This document shows, one piece after another, positions 46,585-56,020 of a stretch of 58,578 bases of DNA. Both the position numbers and the translations under genes were made by a program. A model generated the notes under the pieces. It was given only the letters and a program-made list of their open reading frames with translations. It searched no databases and was not told the origin of the DNA. The DNA lies in assembly GCF_900176475.1 (NCBI RefSeq), contig NZ_FWXX01000014.1, positions 1 through 58,578 of the forward strand, written 5' to 3'. This stretch comes from Tropicibacter naphthalenivorans (lineage in GTDB: Bacteria; Pseudomonadota; Alphaproteobacteria; Rhodobacterales; Rhodobacteraceae). The first letter of the stretch is position 1, and each line of letters opens with the position of its first letter.

Positions 46585-47763
46585 TCAGGCCGAACTTTTC
46601 GGCTTTAGCTTACGGATATTGTCTTCTTGAGTGCCGCTGACCCGCCCTTCCAGCCGATCCATTGCGGCTTCGATGTGAGAGCCGCTTTGATGCGCATAGC
46701 GTGCAACCATAGACAACGTCTTGTGACCGGAAATACGCTGGACTGTGGGCAGGTCAACGCCCGCCTGAACCAGATGCGTCACCGCCGTGTGGCGAAGCGT
46801 GTGAGGGGTGATCTGATCGGGATCAAGACCAGCACGTTCGGCAGAGCGGCGAAAGGCTTTGCGGATCGTGTGGGCATGACCGGTAGCACTTCCCGGCGAA
46901 GGGAACATCCATTCGCAGCCGGGCGGCAACATATCCATGCGTTTCCCCAGATACTCAGCCAATTCGCGCGTGATAGGTTGCTCACGAGACCCCGCCTTCG
47001 CCTGCGGAACCCAGATCACTCGCTTTCCAACATCGACATCTTCTCGACGGATCGCGAGAATTTCCGCATGACGCATCCCCGTGTGCAGTCCGACCATGAC
47101 GAAGGCGTGGATGTTTTCGTTGTGGTCCGATGCTGCCGCGTCCAGCAAGGCAACGCATTGATTATCTGTCAGGTAAACAATCCGCTGGTTGTCTTCCTTA
47201 AAGCGATTGATCCTGACCGACTTGCTCTTAATCCACTTCCACTCAACCGCTTGGTTCAGGAGATGGGAGAGTGTGGCCAGCTCTCGATTGATGGTCGCCT
47301 TTGCTGCGCCCTCAGTGCGGCGGGCCTTCTTGTAGCGTTCAACGTCGAAGGACTCGATGGCACTCAATGGCTTAGCCGCAAGAAACGGGACCAAGTGTTG
47401 CCTTAGCTGACGCTCTTTGATGTCGATGTTTTTTCCGTCACTGTCACGAAGCCTCTGAACGTAGCGGTCGGCGGTTTCTTCAAAGCTCAGTGGCGTCTTG
47501 CGCCCCTCGGGCAACTCCAACCGCTGACGCCTTGCATCGGTTCTGGCTTGGGCGATGAAATCTTCCGCCTGCTGTCTCGTCACACCCTCGGACTCTCGTC
47601 CGATCACACGATGAATTCGCCGACGGTCGACCATAATATTGACGGAGTACACACCATCACCATTGGCGTCGCGCCGGAACGTTATGCCATGTTCGGTAAG
47701 GCTGTCACCGATCTTCAGGGTCCGGATTGCAGGACGTGTCAGTTTGGAAAAACGAATTGCCAT
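46585..47763 (-). CDS. Island integrase, tyrosine recombinase
   Basis: A 392-residue protein with an N-terminal DNA-binding part, a SAM-like core-binding domain (about 90-180) and a catalytic domain. Catalytic residues are Arg231 in HTGMRHAEI, His321 and Arg324 in HTLRHT, His347 in SGHKTL, and nucleophile Tyr356 in ARYAHQS. It would integrate and excise the island at the tRNA-Phe core. It starts at 47763; a small gene lies just upstream, 12 bases away on the same strand, and may share its promoter. Confidence 0.93.
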   Translation of the reverse strand: MAIRFSKLTRPAIRTLKIGDSLTEHGITFRRDANGDGVYSVNIMVDRRRIHRVIGRESEGVTRQQAEDFIAQARTDARRQRLELPEGRKTPLSFEETADRYVQRLRDSDGKNIDIKERQLRQHLVPFLAAKPLSAIESFDVERYKKARRTEGAAKATINRELATLSHLLNQAVEWKWIKSKSVRINRFKEDNQRIVYLTDNQCVALLDAAASDHNENIHAFVMVGLHTGMRHAEILAIRREDVDVGKRVIWVPQAKAGSREQPITRELAEYLGKRMDMLPPGCEWMFPSPGSATGHAHTIRKAFRRSAERAGLDPDQITPHTLRHTAVTHLVQAGVDLPTVQRISGHKTLSMVARYAHQSGSHIEAAMDRLEGRVSGTQEDNIRKLKPKSSA

Positions 47764-47775
47764 GAATACGTGCCC

Positions 47776-48327
47776 TCAAAACGGAATTTCATCGTCAATG
47801 TCGCGCTTGTGTTCTGGCTTGCCTGACTTTTCCGTCACCTTGGGGAGCACGTCTGCACTCTTCTCGCCCACAGCTACGGCGAGAAGGTCGTCCCAACATT
47901 CATCAACGCGATCCCTTACAATCGACCCAAGGTCGGTACTGAACTTCCAGCGCTCTTTTTCCCAGCGCCCCAGCCAAAAATACCCATTCTCCTCGATAAG
48001 CGCCCAGACGTGCTGCTCTTCGAACGTCATCAGTTCCGGCGCGATCAGGGCCAACGACACAAGACGCTGGCTTTCGCGTACATGCCAGAGCGTTTCGGCG
48101 GCATCCCCAAAGGTACTTGGGTCACCATATCCCGGCTCACGCCACTTGTTGATGACGAGTGTTTGAATCTGCTCGGCCAACATCGACTCGATGAAGGAAG
48201 ATTTGGTCCGGCGCTGCGATCTGGCCGCTAGTTCACATAAGTAATTTAGACGCGGATCAAGCCGAATCGAAACCGTCTCTGTCCTGCCCAACTTCGATCC
48301 AGCGCCCTTTGGAACCTTAATTGCCAT
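47776..48327 (-). CDS. Ribbon-helix-helix-like regulatory protein
   Basis: A 183-residue protein. Residues about 13-52 (RTETVSIRLDPRLNYLCELA...KSSFIESMLAEQI) resemble a ribbon-helix-helix DNA-binding unit; the remainder, with Trp-rich EENGYFWLGRWEKERWKF, is not recognised. It lies 12 bases before the integrase and is divergent from the defence cassette, so it may repress both. The start at 48327 begins MAIKVPKGAG; the frame extends upstream to 48441. Confidence 0.65.
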   Translation of the reverse strand: MAIKVPKGAGSKLGRTETVSIRLDPRLNYLCELAARSQRRTKSSFIESMLAEQIQTLVINKWREPGYGDPSTFGDAAETLWHVRESQRLVSLALIAPELMTFEEQHVWALIEENGYFWLGRWEKERWKFSTDLGSIVRDRVDECWDDLLAVAVGEKSADVLPKVTEKSGKPEHKRDIDDEIPF

Positions 48328-48376
48328 GATGTCCTCGTGTCGAAACGTTCCGTCATGATCCATTTTGCACGTTGCG

Positions 48377-48391
48377 TATTGAGTTTCAATA
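48377..48391. promoter_or_regulatory. Inverted repeat, candidate operator between divergent genes
   Basis: TATTGA-GTT-TCAATA is a perfect 6-bp inverted repeat with a 3-base centre. It sits in the 125-base spacer between the RHH-like gene (minus strand) and the small HTH gene (plus strand). This is a natural place for autoregulation by either protein. Confidence 0.45.
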
Positions 48392-48452
48392 CATGTCTTG
48401 CTCTTCCTGTCGTGTACTGACCGACGAAGCCTGTTGAGCAAGGAAACAAACC

Positions 48453-48701
48453 ATGAAAATCGACACTGATACCCAACGCGTCTTCATTCATCCGGACGGG
48501 CGTATGGACCGCAAGAACGCGGCCCGCTACCTTGGCTGCTCGCCGAAGACGCTCGCCGACTGGGCGATGAAGGGCCAAGGACCGCAGTACGTGCTGTTGG
48601 GCGGCCGCGCTTTCTACTTCCTCGAAGACCTGCAGTCTTGGATTGCCGCCGCCCCTCGCCTCGCCGGAACCGGCGGTCGAGAAATTCGGGCGGGCGACTA
48701 G
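48453..48701 (+). CDS. Small helix-turn-helix (excisionase-like) protein
   Basis: An 82-residue protein. The centre, DRKNAARYLGCSPKTLADWAMKGQGPQYVLLGGRAFYFLEDLQSWI, has the shape of a MerR/excisionase-type HTH with wing. It could be an excisionase for the island or a transcriptional control gene. AAGGAAAC lies upstream of the ATG. It is 10 bases before the next HTH gene and begins the plus-strand cassette. Confidence 0.7.
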   Translation: MKIDTDTQRVFIHPDGRMDRKNAARYLGCSPKTLADWAMKGQGPQYVLLGGRAFYFLEDLQSWIAAAPRLAGTGGREIRAGD

Positions 48702-48711
48702 GACCTCCAAG

Positions 48712-49218
48712 ATGCCGGGAGCCAAGAACCCGGACCGCAGGCGCATCCGCATCAGGCGCACCTACTCTGTGCCAGAAGTTGCGGCCCTTCTCGAAGTCCA
48801 CGTTCACACTGTGCGCCGATGGCTCAAGAACGGGTTGGGGGCGATTGATGGCCAGAGCCCAACCCTTGTCCACGGTGCAGAACTTCGCAGATACTTGGAC
48901 GCCCGCGTCAAAGACAGCAAGCAGAAGTGCGGCCCGGACGAGATGTACTGCCTTTCATGCCGCGCGCCTCGCTTGCCAATTCTAGGCTCAGTCCACATTG
49001 CTGATCTGAACGACAAAACGGTTCGGTTAATTGGGACTTGTTGTTCATGTGGCGGGAAAATCTGCCGCGCAGGCAGCGCTTCCAGACTGCCAGATTACAC
49101 CACTTCATTCGGGCCACTCCAGAGGCGGACCCCAAGCCTAAAGGGGAGCAGCATTTCCCTCTTGGATGGTGACTCAAAGGAGCAAGAAGAAAATGGACAA
49201 ATTCAACGCGGAAAATGA
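48712..49218 (+). CDS. Helix-turn-helix protein with zinc-ribbon-like Cys cluster
   Basis: A 168-residue protein. Residues about 17-62 form an excisionase-like HTH (YSVPEVAALLEVHVHTVRRW, then LVHGAELRRYLDAR). It then has Cys residues at 73, 80, 83, 110, 111, 113 and 118, arranged CxxC (80-83) and CxxC (110-113), as in a zinc ribbon. I do not know a named family for it. The last 26 bases overlap the second recombinase gene, so the two are probably coupled. The start at 48712 is the first ATG after the upstream stop. Confidence 0.65.
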   Translation: MPGAKNPDRRRIRIRRTYSVPEVAALLEVHVHTVRRWLKNGLGAIDGQSPTLVHGAELRRYLDARVKDSKQKCGPDEMYCLSCRAPRLPILGSVHIADLNDKTVRLIGTCCSCGGKICRAGSASRLPDYTTSFGPLQRRTPSLKGSSISLLDGDSKEQEENGQIQRGK

Positions 49219-50269
49219 ACGGATCAAGCGTGACTACGCTGAGTTCCTGCGCGAAGCGGACCAAAAGTCCGAAGCCACCGTGCGCGGGGTCGAAAAGGCG
49301 ATCCTGCGCTTCGAGGAGTACACTGGTTTCTGCGACTTTGGACGCTTTAATCGCAATCAGGCTAAAGGCTTCAGGGCGGAACTGTCCTCACCCGCCGACG
49401 AAAGCAAACGCCTCGGAAACTCCACCGTTCTTTCGACCTTGAAAGCGGTGCAACGGTTCTTCCGGTGGCTGTCAGTGCAGCCGGGTTTCAAGTCCAAGAT
49501 AGACACCAATGCCATCGCGTATTTCAACCTCTCTGAGAAGGACATTCGCGCGGCAACATCTTCACCTTCGAAGCCTTCACCGACCATGGATCAATTGAAG
49601 CGCGCATTGGCTTCGATGCCTTCTGAGACCATTCTGGATAAGCGTGATCGTGCTGTCTTTGCCCTTCTAATGATGACCGGCATCCGAGACAATGCAGCCG
49701 CCTCCTTGCTGCTAGGCCACGTCGACATCGACAGGCAGATGATCGTTCAAGACCCGAAAACAGTCCGTACCAAGAACAGCAAGCTGATCGAATCAGTACT
49801 GCTGCCACTTGGGCTTGAAATTGAAGGCGTTCTGTTCTCATGGGTTGGCTACCTGCGTGACGAACTCCGGTGGCAGCCTGACGACCCCCTTTTTCCGCAA
49901 TCGCGGCATCGGATCGACCCCCAAAGGGGGCCTGTCGTCGACGGGATCAGACGGCAAGTGTGGTCCAACTCTCAGCCCATTCGAGAGATTTTCAAGCGGG
50001 CGTTCGCCGATGCTGGGCTCCCCTACTTTACTCCGCACCGCGTAAGAAACACCGTCGTCGAGTACGCGTACCTAACGTGCAGGACACCCGAAGAGTTCAA
50101 AGCGTTCAGCCAGAACCTTGGCCACGAAAGCGTCGTGACGACACTCTCCAGCTATGGTCAAATCCCTCTCGCTCGACAGCGCGAACTGATCCGCAACGCT
50201 GGCAAGAGCCGTGACCTGGACGCGAAGCTGGAACGGCTCCTTGAAGTTCTTGATCGGAGCGAAGACTAG
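49193..50269 (+). CDS. Second tyrosine recombinase of the island
   Basis: A 358-residue site-specific recombinase with a core-binding domain and a catalytic domain that has Arg165 (MMTGIRDNA), His282 and Arg285 (HRVRNTV), His311 (LGHES) and Tyr321 (SSYGQ). All five positions fit an active enzyme. The gene starts within the HTH/zinc-ribbon gene; AGGAG lies ten bases upstream of 49193. It is not next to an attachment site but sits inside a co-directional run with restriction genes. It could mark a nested element or have a role in switching the cassette. Confidence 0.8.
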   Translation: MDKFNAENERIKRDYAEFLREADQKSEATVRGVEKAILRFEEYTGFCDFGRFNRNQAKGFRAELSSPADESKRLGNSTVLSTLKAVQRFFRWLSVQPGFKSKIDTNAIAYFNLSEKDIRAATSSPSKPSPTMDQLKRALASMPSETILDKRDRAVFALLMMTGIRDNAAASLLLGHVDIDRQMIVQDPKTVRTKNSKLIESVLLPLGLEIEGVLFSWVGYLRDELRWQPDDPLFPQSRHRIDPQRGPVVDGIRRQVWSNSQPIREIFKRAFADAGLPYFTPHRVRNTVVEYAYLTCRTPEEFKAFSQNLGHESVVTTLSSYGQIPLARQRELIRNAGKSRDLDAKLERLLEVLDRSED

Positions 50270-50321
50270 CAGTTATTTTGGCCGTTCAACTACTTGCGGC
50301 TGGAAAGGTCTGAGTGATCTA

Positions 50322-53300
50322 ATGGCTGAAGACATCACAGCGGTTATGGATATGCGTATGGGTCACGAGCAGATTAATAGAATTCTTTCGCAATTTCGGG
50401 AACTATCCAGCGATGAGCGCGGCAAAGGCAGGCTGTTTGAACGGCTGATCGCAAACTACCTGGTCCGCGACCCTCAATATTCCGATCTGTTGGAGCATGT
50501 GTGGCTCTGGGAAGAATGGCCCGACCGCTGGGGCGCTGACGTGGGCATTGACCTCGTGGCCCGTGAAAAGGCGACGGGCGATTACTGGGCGATCCAGTGC
50601 AAATTCTTTGACCCCAATCACACGATCCAAAAACCCGACATTGATTCCTTCCTTTCAGCATCGGGCAAACAGTTCGCAACGAATGACGGCAGCCGCCAAT
50701 TCGCGCGCCGTATTCTCGTGTCGACCACGGATAAATGGAACAGAAACGCGGAAAGCGCCATCGAAGGGCAGACAATTCCGGTTTCCCGCATCAGCCTTGC
50801 CGATCTAGCAGAAAGCCCGATTGACTGGACCGAATTCAGCCTGTCGCGCCCAGACCTGATCCGTCTGCGCCCCAAGAAAACGCCGCGCCCGCATCAGGAA
50901 GAGGCAATCGCAGCCGTTATCGAGGGCTACGAAACCGAAGATCGCGGCAAGATGATCATGGCTTGCGGCACCGGCAAGACCTTCACATCGCTGCGCCTTG
51001 CCGAACAGGTGGTTCCCGAGGGCGGGCGCATCCTGTTTCTGGCCCCTTCGATTTCGCTAGTGTCGCAGACCCTTCGGGAATGGACCGCACAAGCGCTTGA
51101 TCCTATCCATGCCTTTGTCGTGTGTTCCGACAGCAAGGTGGGCCGCGACGAAGAGGACCTGCGCACGCACGATCTGGCCTACCCCGCGACCACGGACTCG
51201 CGGAAACTGGCAAATGCAGCGCAAGCCCTGACGCACGGGCGGCGCATCGTCGTGTTCTCCACCTATCAGTCGATTCAGGTCGTGTCTGACGCCCAGCGCG
51301 CTGGGCTTGGTGAATTCGACCTGATTATCTGCGACGAAGCGCACCGGACAACCGGCCTGACCCTACCGGGCGAAGACCCGTCTGATTTCGTGAAGGTGCA
51401 TAACGACAGCATCGTGAAGGGCAAGAAACGCCTCTACATGACCGCCACGCCGCGCATCTATGCCGATGCGTCCAAGGCAAAGGCAGATCAGAACGATGCG
51501 GTCCTGTATTCGATGGATGAACTCGATACCTTCGGCCCTGAATTTTATCGGCTAGGCTTCGGCAAGGCCGTCGAACGCGAACTTCTATCCGAATACAAGG
51601 TGCTGATCGTCGCCGTCGAACAGGACAAGATGAGCGCCGTGGCGAACAGCTATAACCGCGCCTACAAACTCGACGAAAAGAAAGCTATCGACATCAACTT
51701 CGCCACCAAGATCGTGGGAAGCTGGAAGGGCCTGTCCAAGAAAGGGCTGGTCCTGGTGGATGAGGACGGCGAACAGGAAGACCTGACCGAAGACACCGAA
51801 CCGATGCGCCGCGCCGTCGCCTTTTCGCGTTCCATCAAATCGTCCAAGGCGATGACGGAGACCTTCGGGCGCTTGGCCGAACTTTATGCCGAGACCTATC
51901 AGCCCGATGACGCCCCCGGCATGATCGACTGCAAACTTGATCACGTCGACGGCACGATGAACGCCCTGCAACGGTCGTCTGCGCTCGAATGGCTGAAGGA
52001 TAACCCCGGTTCGGGCAACTGCCGTATCCTGTCCAACGCGCGCTGCCTGTCCGAAGGGATCGACGTTCCCGCGCTCGACTCTGTCGTGTTCTTCGATACC
52101 CGCGAATCCATCGTCGACATCGTGCAATCGGTCGGGCGTGTCATGCGCAAGGCGGAAGGCAAGAAATACGGCTACATCATCCTGCCGGTCTGTATGCCGT
52201 CCAAGAACGTGGCCGATTACAACAGCTACATCGAAAGCGATCCGCAGTTCCGCAGCATCTGGAAGGTGATCAAGGCCCTGCGCGCCCATGACGAGTCCCT
52301 CGTCGACGAAGCCGAATTCCGCCGCAAGGTCAAAGTCGTCTCGGGTGACGAAAAATCCGGCGACGGTGAGGGCGGCGGCGAAGGGGGCGGCGATACCCTG
52401 CCGCTCGATTTCCCTGCCCTGCCAATCGACGCCATCAGCGAAGCGGTCTATGCCGCGATCCCCAAGAAACTGGGCGACCGCGAATATTGGAGCGAATGGG
52501 CCAAATCTATCGGTCCCGTGGCCGAACGGCTGATCGCCCGCATCAAGGCGATGATCGACGGCAACCCGGACGTGGCCGAAGAATTCGCCCGCTTCCTGAA
52601 GGGGCTGCAAGACACCCTCAATCCCGCCGTTTCGCAGGATGAAGCCATCGAAATGCTGGCCCAGCACATCCTGACGATGCCGGTCTTTCAGGCGCTGTTC
52701 GAGGGCACGGATTTCCCGGAACACAACGCCGTGGGCAAGGCGCTGGACGCCATCGTTCACAAACTGGACGCAGGGTCCGTCGACAGCGAAACCGAAAGCC
52801 TCGAACGCTTCTACGACAACGTGCGCGAACGCATCAGCCTGGCCAAAAGCGACAAGTCGAAACAGGACATCATTCGCAACCTCTACGACACGTTCTTCAA
52901 CAACGCATTCCCGCGCATGGCCGAACGGCTGGGCATCGTCTATACGCCCGTTCCCGTGGTCGACTTCATCCTGCGCAGCGCCGATGCCGCCCTGCGCCGT
53001 CACTTCGGGCAATCGCTATCGAGCGAGGGCGTGCAAATCCTTGACCCCTTCACCGGCACCGGCACCTTCCTTGTGCGGCTGATCCAGTCGGGGCTGATCC
53101 CGCCCGAGGCTTTGGAGCGCAAATACGCGGGCGAGTTGCACGCGAACGAACTGGTCCTGCTCGCCTATTACATCGCCACGGTGAATATCGAGACGGCGTA
53201 TCACGGCATCACCGGCACCTATCGTCCCTTTGACGGGATGATCCTGATCGACACCTTCCAGATGACCGAAGACGGCGACATGGTCGACAAGGTCGTGCTG

Positions 53301-55175
53301 CCGGAAAACAACGAACGCGCCGAACGGCAGTTGGCCCAGCCCATTCAGGTGATCGTGGGCAACCCGCCCTATTCCGCGCAACAGGACAGCGAGAACGACA
53401 ATAACAAGAACCTCGCCTACCCGACGCTGGACGACAAGATCAGGACAACCTACGCGGCCAAATCGAACGCAAAGCTGCTCAAGAACCTCTATGACAGCTA
53501 TATCCGCGCGATCCGCTGGGCCTCTGACCGTATCGAGGATCGCGGCATCGTCGCCTATGTGACGAACGGATCGTTCCTTGAGGCGAACAATATGGACGGT
53601 CTGCGCCTGAGCCTGGCTGATGAATTCAGCCACCTTTACATTTTCAACCTTCGCGGCAACGCGCGTACCCAAGGCGAACAGCGGCGGATGGAAGGGGGCG
53701 GCATCTTCGATGCGGGATCACGGACGCCGGTTGCTATCACGATCATGGTGAAGGACCCCGCCCACACCGGCGACTGCCAACTTCACTACCATGATATTGG
53801 CGACTACCTGAGCCGCGAAGAAAAGCTGGCGATCATAGACGACTTCGCAAGCCTTGAGTCCGTTCCTTGGCGACGGCTGCGCCCGAATGCCGAAGGCGAC
53901 TGGATCAACATGCGCGATCCCGCTTTCGACGCTTTCATTCCCTTGGGCGATAAGGACAAGGCCGAAGCCAACGCGATCTTCGATATGTATTCGCAGGGCG
54001 TTCTGACCTCGCGCGATGCCTGGGCTTACAACTCGGGCCACGATGCACTGGCGGGCAACATGCGCCGGATGATCGAAACCTACGAGACCGAGCGCGAACG
54101 CTACGCCCGCGCCTGCGCTGGGTTGCAAAAAGGCGATTGGCCTGATCTGGAAGAAATCGTCGAAACCGACGCCAAGAAAATCAGTTGGTCTCGTGCGCTC
54201 AAAGCCGACGCATCAAGGAACAAAGCCTATAGCTTCAATGCCGAAGCAATCGTCCAAGGGTCGTATCGCCCTTTCCATCGGCAATGGCTCTATTTCGACC
54301 GCCGTTTCAACGAAATGGTCTATCAACAGTATCGCCTGTTCCCGACACCACGGCACGAAAACCTTGTGATCTGCGCCGCAGGCAGTGGGGCGAACAAAGC
54401 ATTCTCAGCTTTCGTCACGGCGAATGTGCCCGACTATGAACTCGTGTCGAAAGGCCAAGGCTTCCCGCTCTACTGGTACGAAAAGGTCGACGAAAACGAG
54501 GATCGGCCACAGGGCGAAATGTTCGAGGATCGCCCCACGCCTGACGCAGACGGCTACATCCGCCGCGATGCGATTTCCGATTGGGCGCTGGGCGAATACC
54601 GCCGTCGCTATGAGGACGACAGCATCACCAAGCAAGACATCTTCTGGTACGTCTACGGCATCCTGCATTCCCCCGAATACAAGGATCGCTTTGCCGCCGA
54701 CCTGAAAAAGATGGTCCCCCGCATCCCCTTCGCCGCCGATTTCCGGGCGTATCGTGACGCGGGCCGCGAATTGGGCCAGTGGCACCTGAACTACGAAACC
54801 GTGGAACCTTACCCGCTGGAAGAGGAAACCAGTCGTCTGGTGATGGAAGATGCCGACTACCGCGTTCACAAGATGGTCTTTGGCAAGGGCAGCGGCGGCA
54901 AGGACAAATCCGTGATCGTCTATAACCCGCACCTGACCCTGAAGGGCATCCCGCTGGACGCCTACGACTATGTGGTGAACGGCAAATCCGCGCTGGAATG
55001 GATCATGGAACGGTATGCCGTCAGCATCCACAAAGCCAGCCAGATCAAGAATGACCCGAACGACTGGTCCGACGATCCCCACTACATCGTCAACCTGATC
55101 AAGCGCGTCACCCGCGTTAGCGTGGAAACCGTCCGCATCGTCTCGGGCCTGCCGCCGCTGAACGAACAAGAATGA
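50322..55175 (+). CDS. Type ISP restriction-modification enzyme (single polypeptide)
   Basis: About 1617 residues, as in LlaGI/LlaBIII-type enzymes. A Mrr-like nuclease lies at the N terminus with Asp77 and Gln92-x-Lys94 (GADVGIDLVA, WAIQCKFF). A superfamily 2 helicase/translocase has Walker A ACGTGKT (214-220), DEAH at 338-341 and an SVGRVMRK-like motif. A coupler region leads to an N6-adenine methyltransferase with motif I DPFTGTGTF (908) and motif IV NPPY (1014-1017), and a long C-terminal target recognition part follows. It cuts DNA after translocation and methylates one strand of its site. I chose start 50322; the frame is open to 50211 within the recombinase gene. All motifs look intact. 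Confidence 0.92.
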   Translation: MAEDITAVMDMRMGHEQINRILSQFRELSSDERGKGRLFERLIANYLVRDPQYSDLLEHVWLWEEWPDRWGADVGIDLVAREKATGDYWAIQCKFFDPNHTIQKPDIDSFLSASGKQFATNDGSRQFARRILVSTTDKWNRNAESAIEGQTIPVSRISLADLAESPIDWTEFSLSRPDLIRLRPKKTPRPHQEEAIAAVIEGYETEDRGKMIMACGTGKTFTSLRLAEQVVPEGGRILFLAPSISLVSQTLREWTAQALDPIHAFVVCSDSKVGRDEEDLRTHDLAYPATTDSRKLANAAQALTHGRRIVVFSTYQSIQVVSDAQRAGLGEFDLIICDEAHRTTGLTLPGEDPSDFVKVHNDSIVKGKKRLYMTATPRIYADASKAKADQNDAVLYSMDELDTFGPEFYRLGFGKAVERELLSEYKVLIVAVEQDKMSAVANSYNRAYKLDEKKAIDINFATKIVGSWKGLSKKGLVLVDEDGEQEDLTEDTEPMRRAVAFSRSIKSSKAMTETFGRLAELYAETYQPDDAPGMIDCKLDHVDGTMNALQRSSALEWLKDNPGSGNCRILSNARCLSEGIDVPALDSVVFFDTRESIVDIVQSVGRVMRKAEGKKYGYIILPVCMPSKNVADYNSYIESDPQFRSIWKVIKALRAHDESLVDEAEFRRKVKVVSGDEKSGDGEGGGEGGGDTLPLDFPALPIDAISEAVYAAIPKKLGDREYWSEWAKSIGPVAERLIARIKAMIDGNPDVAEEFARFLKGLQDTLNPAVSQDEAIEMLAQHILTMPVFQALFEGTDFPEHNAVGKALDAIVHKLDAGSVDSETESLERFYDNVRERISLAKSDKSKQDIIRNLYDTFFNNAFPRMAERLGIVYTPVPVVDFILRSADAALRRHFGQSLSSEGVQILDPFTGTGTFLVRLIQSGLIPPEALERKYAGELHANELVLLAYYIATVNIETAYHGITGTYRPFDGMILIDTFQMTEDGDMVDKVVLPENNERAERQLAQPIQVIVGNPPYSAQQDSENDNNKNLAYPTLDDKIRTTYAAKSNAKLLKNLYDSYIRAIRWASDRIEDRGIVAYVTNGSFLEANNMDGLRLSLADEFSHLYIFNLRGNARTQGEQRRMEGGGIFDAGSRTPVAITIMVKDPAHTGDCQLHYHDIGDYLSREEKLAIIDDFASLESVPWRRLRPNAEGDWINMRDPAFDAFIPLGDKDKAEANAIFDMYSQGVLTSRDAWAYNSGHDALAGNMRRMIETYETERERYARACAGLQKGDWPDLEEIVETDAKKISWSRALKADASRNKAYSFNAEAIVQGSYRPFHRQWLYFDRRFNEMVYQQYRLFPTPRHENLVICAAGSGANKAFSAFVTANVPDYELVSKGQGFPLYWYEKVDENEDRPQGEMFEDRPTPDADGYIRRDAISDWALGEYRRRYEDDSITKQDIFWYVYGILHSPEYKDRFAADLKKMVPRIPFAADFRAYRDAGRELGQWHLNYETVEPYPLEEETSRLVMEDADYRVHKMVFGKGSGGKDKSVIVYNPHLTLKGIPLDAYDYVVNGKSALEWIMERYAVSIHKASQIKNDPNDWSDDPHYIVNLIKRVTRVSVETVRIVSGLPPLNEQE

Positions 55176-55197
55176 GTTGTTTGGGTAGGAAACCGAA

Positions 55198-56019
55198 ATG
55201 AAGATCGCTAACCCTCTGAATCCGGTACAGGTCGAATTCAACGAACTCTGCGCCAAAGGCGGCGGCGCGGGTGGTGGCCCAGCGCGCACCAAGGTTCAGG
55301 AATTGCTGCACAACGGAAGCAAGACACTGAACACGATGGCTTTCGACGAAATCTCGCAGCATCTTAAGACGTTTTCATCCGCAAACCCGTGGCACGTCTG
55401 CTTTGCCGTGGGCTTGGGCTGGGGGCATCTGGCGAAGATCGACGAAGACTTCACCGCCGCCGCTATCGAGGTGCTGACCGATCTGGACCCCGCCGCCCTG
55501 AGCGTTGCAAGGACCTTCCACCTGGAACGTGGCCCGACCCCCATCGAACAATCGCTTCGGGGAGGCTACTTGATGTTCCAGAGGGTGAAACTACCCGCGA
55601 CCTTGCCAGACGACTTGCGGATGATTGGGCGTGCGCAGGAACGATGGCTTTCGCCGCTCGTGTCGCCGTCAATGGACCGTCCCAAGTATATCGGCAGTTG
55701 GAACGCGACCGCGATGTTCATGGTGGCCCTGTTCTCCAAGCCCGCGCTTGCAGCGACCCTGACCAATCGTGAAGTCATGCTGCCGCCGGGTGGCCCGATC
55801 TTCAACGGTCTAAAAATCCTGCACAAAGCCAAGATTCTAAAGACGCCGCCCTCTGGGAACGAATTGGACGACGAAGCCTTTGAACCCGGCTCGATTTACG
55901 AGAACAACGCCCTGATGGCCGAACTTCTAAAAGGCAGATCGGGGTGGAGCATGATCGACGTTCACTCAGGCCTTTACATGTTGGGCACGAGATACCCCGC
56001 GTCTAAAGGCTGGGCATAA
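55198..56019 (+). CDS. Unknown 273-residue protein downstream of the Type ISP gene
   Basis: A soluble-looking protein with a Gly-rich N-terminal stretch (KGGGAGGGPART), a helical middle, and a C-terminal half with SYENNALMAELL-like features (IYENNALMAELLKGRSG). I do not recognise a domain. It lies 22 bases after the Type ISP gene and one base before the next gene, so it is clearly in the same transcript. A role linked to restriction or its control is an inference from context alone. Confidence 0.55.
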   Translation: MKIANPLNPVQVEFNELCAKGGGAGGGPARTKVQELLHNGSKTLNTMAFDEISQHLKTFSSANPWHVCFAVGLGWGHLAKIDEDFTAAAIEVLTDLDPAALSVARTFHLERGPTPIEQSLRGGYLMFQRVKLPATLPDDLRMIGRAQERWLSPLVSPSMDRPKYIGSWNATAMFMVALFSKPALAATLTNREVMLPPGGPIFNGLKILHKAKILKTPPSGNELDDEAFEPGSIYENNALMAELLKGRSGWSMIDVHSGLYMLGTRYPASKGWA

Positions 56020-56020
56020 C

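Noticed and set aside
51585-53012. Minus-strand open frame of 475 residues opposite the Type ISP gene
   Set aside because: It is a shadow of the large coding sequence, with no motif of its own.
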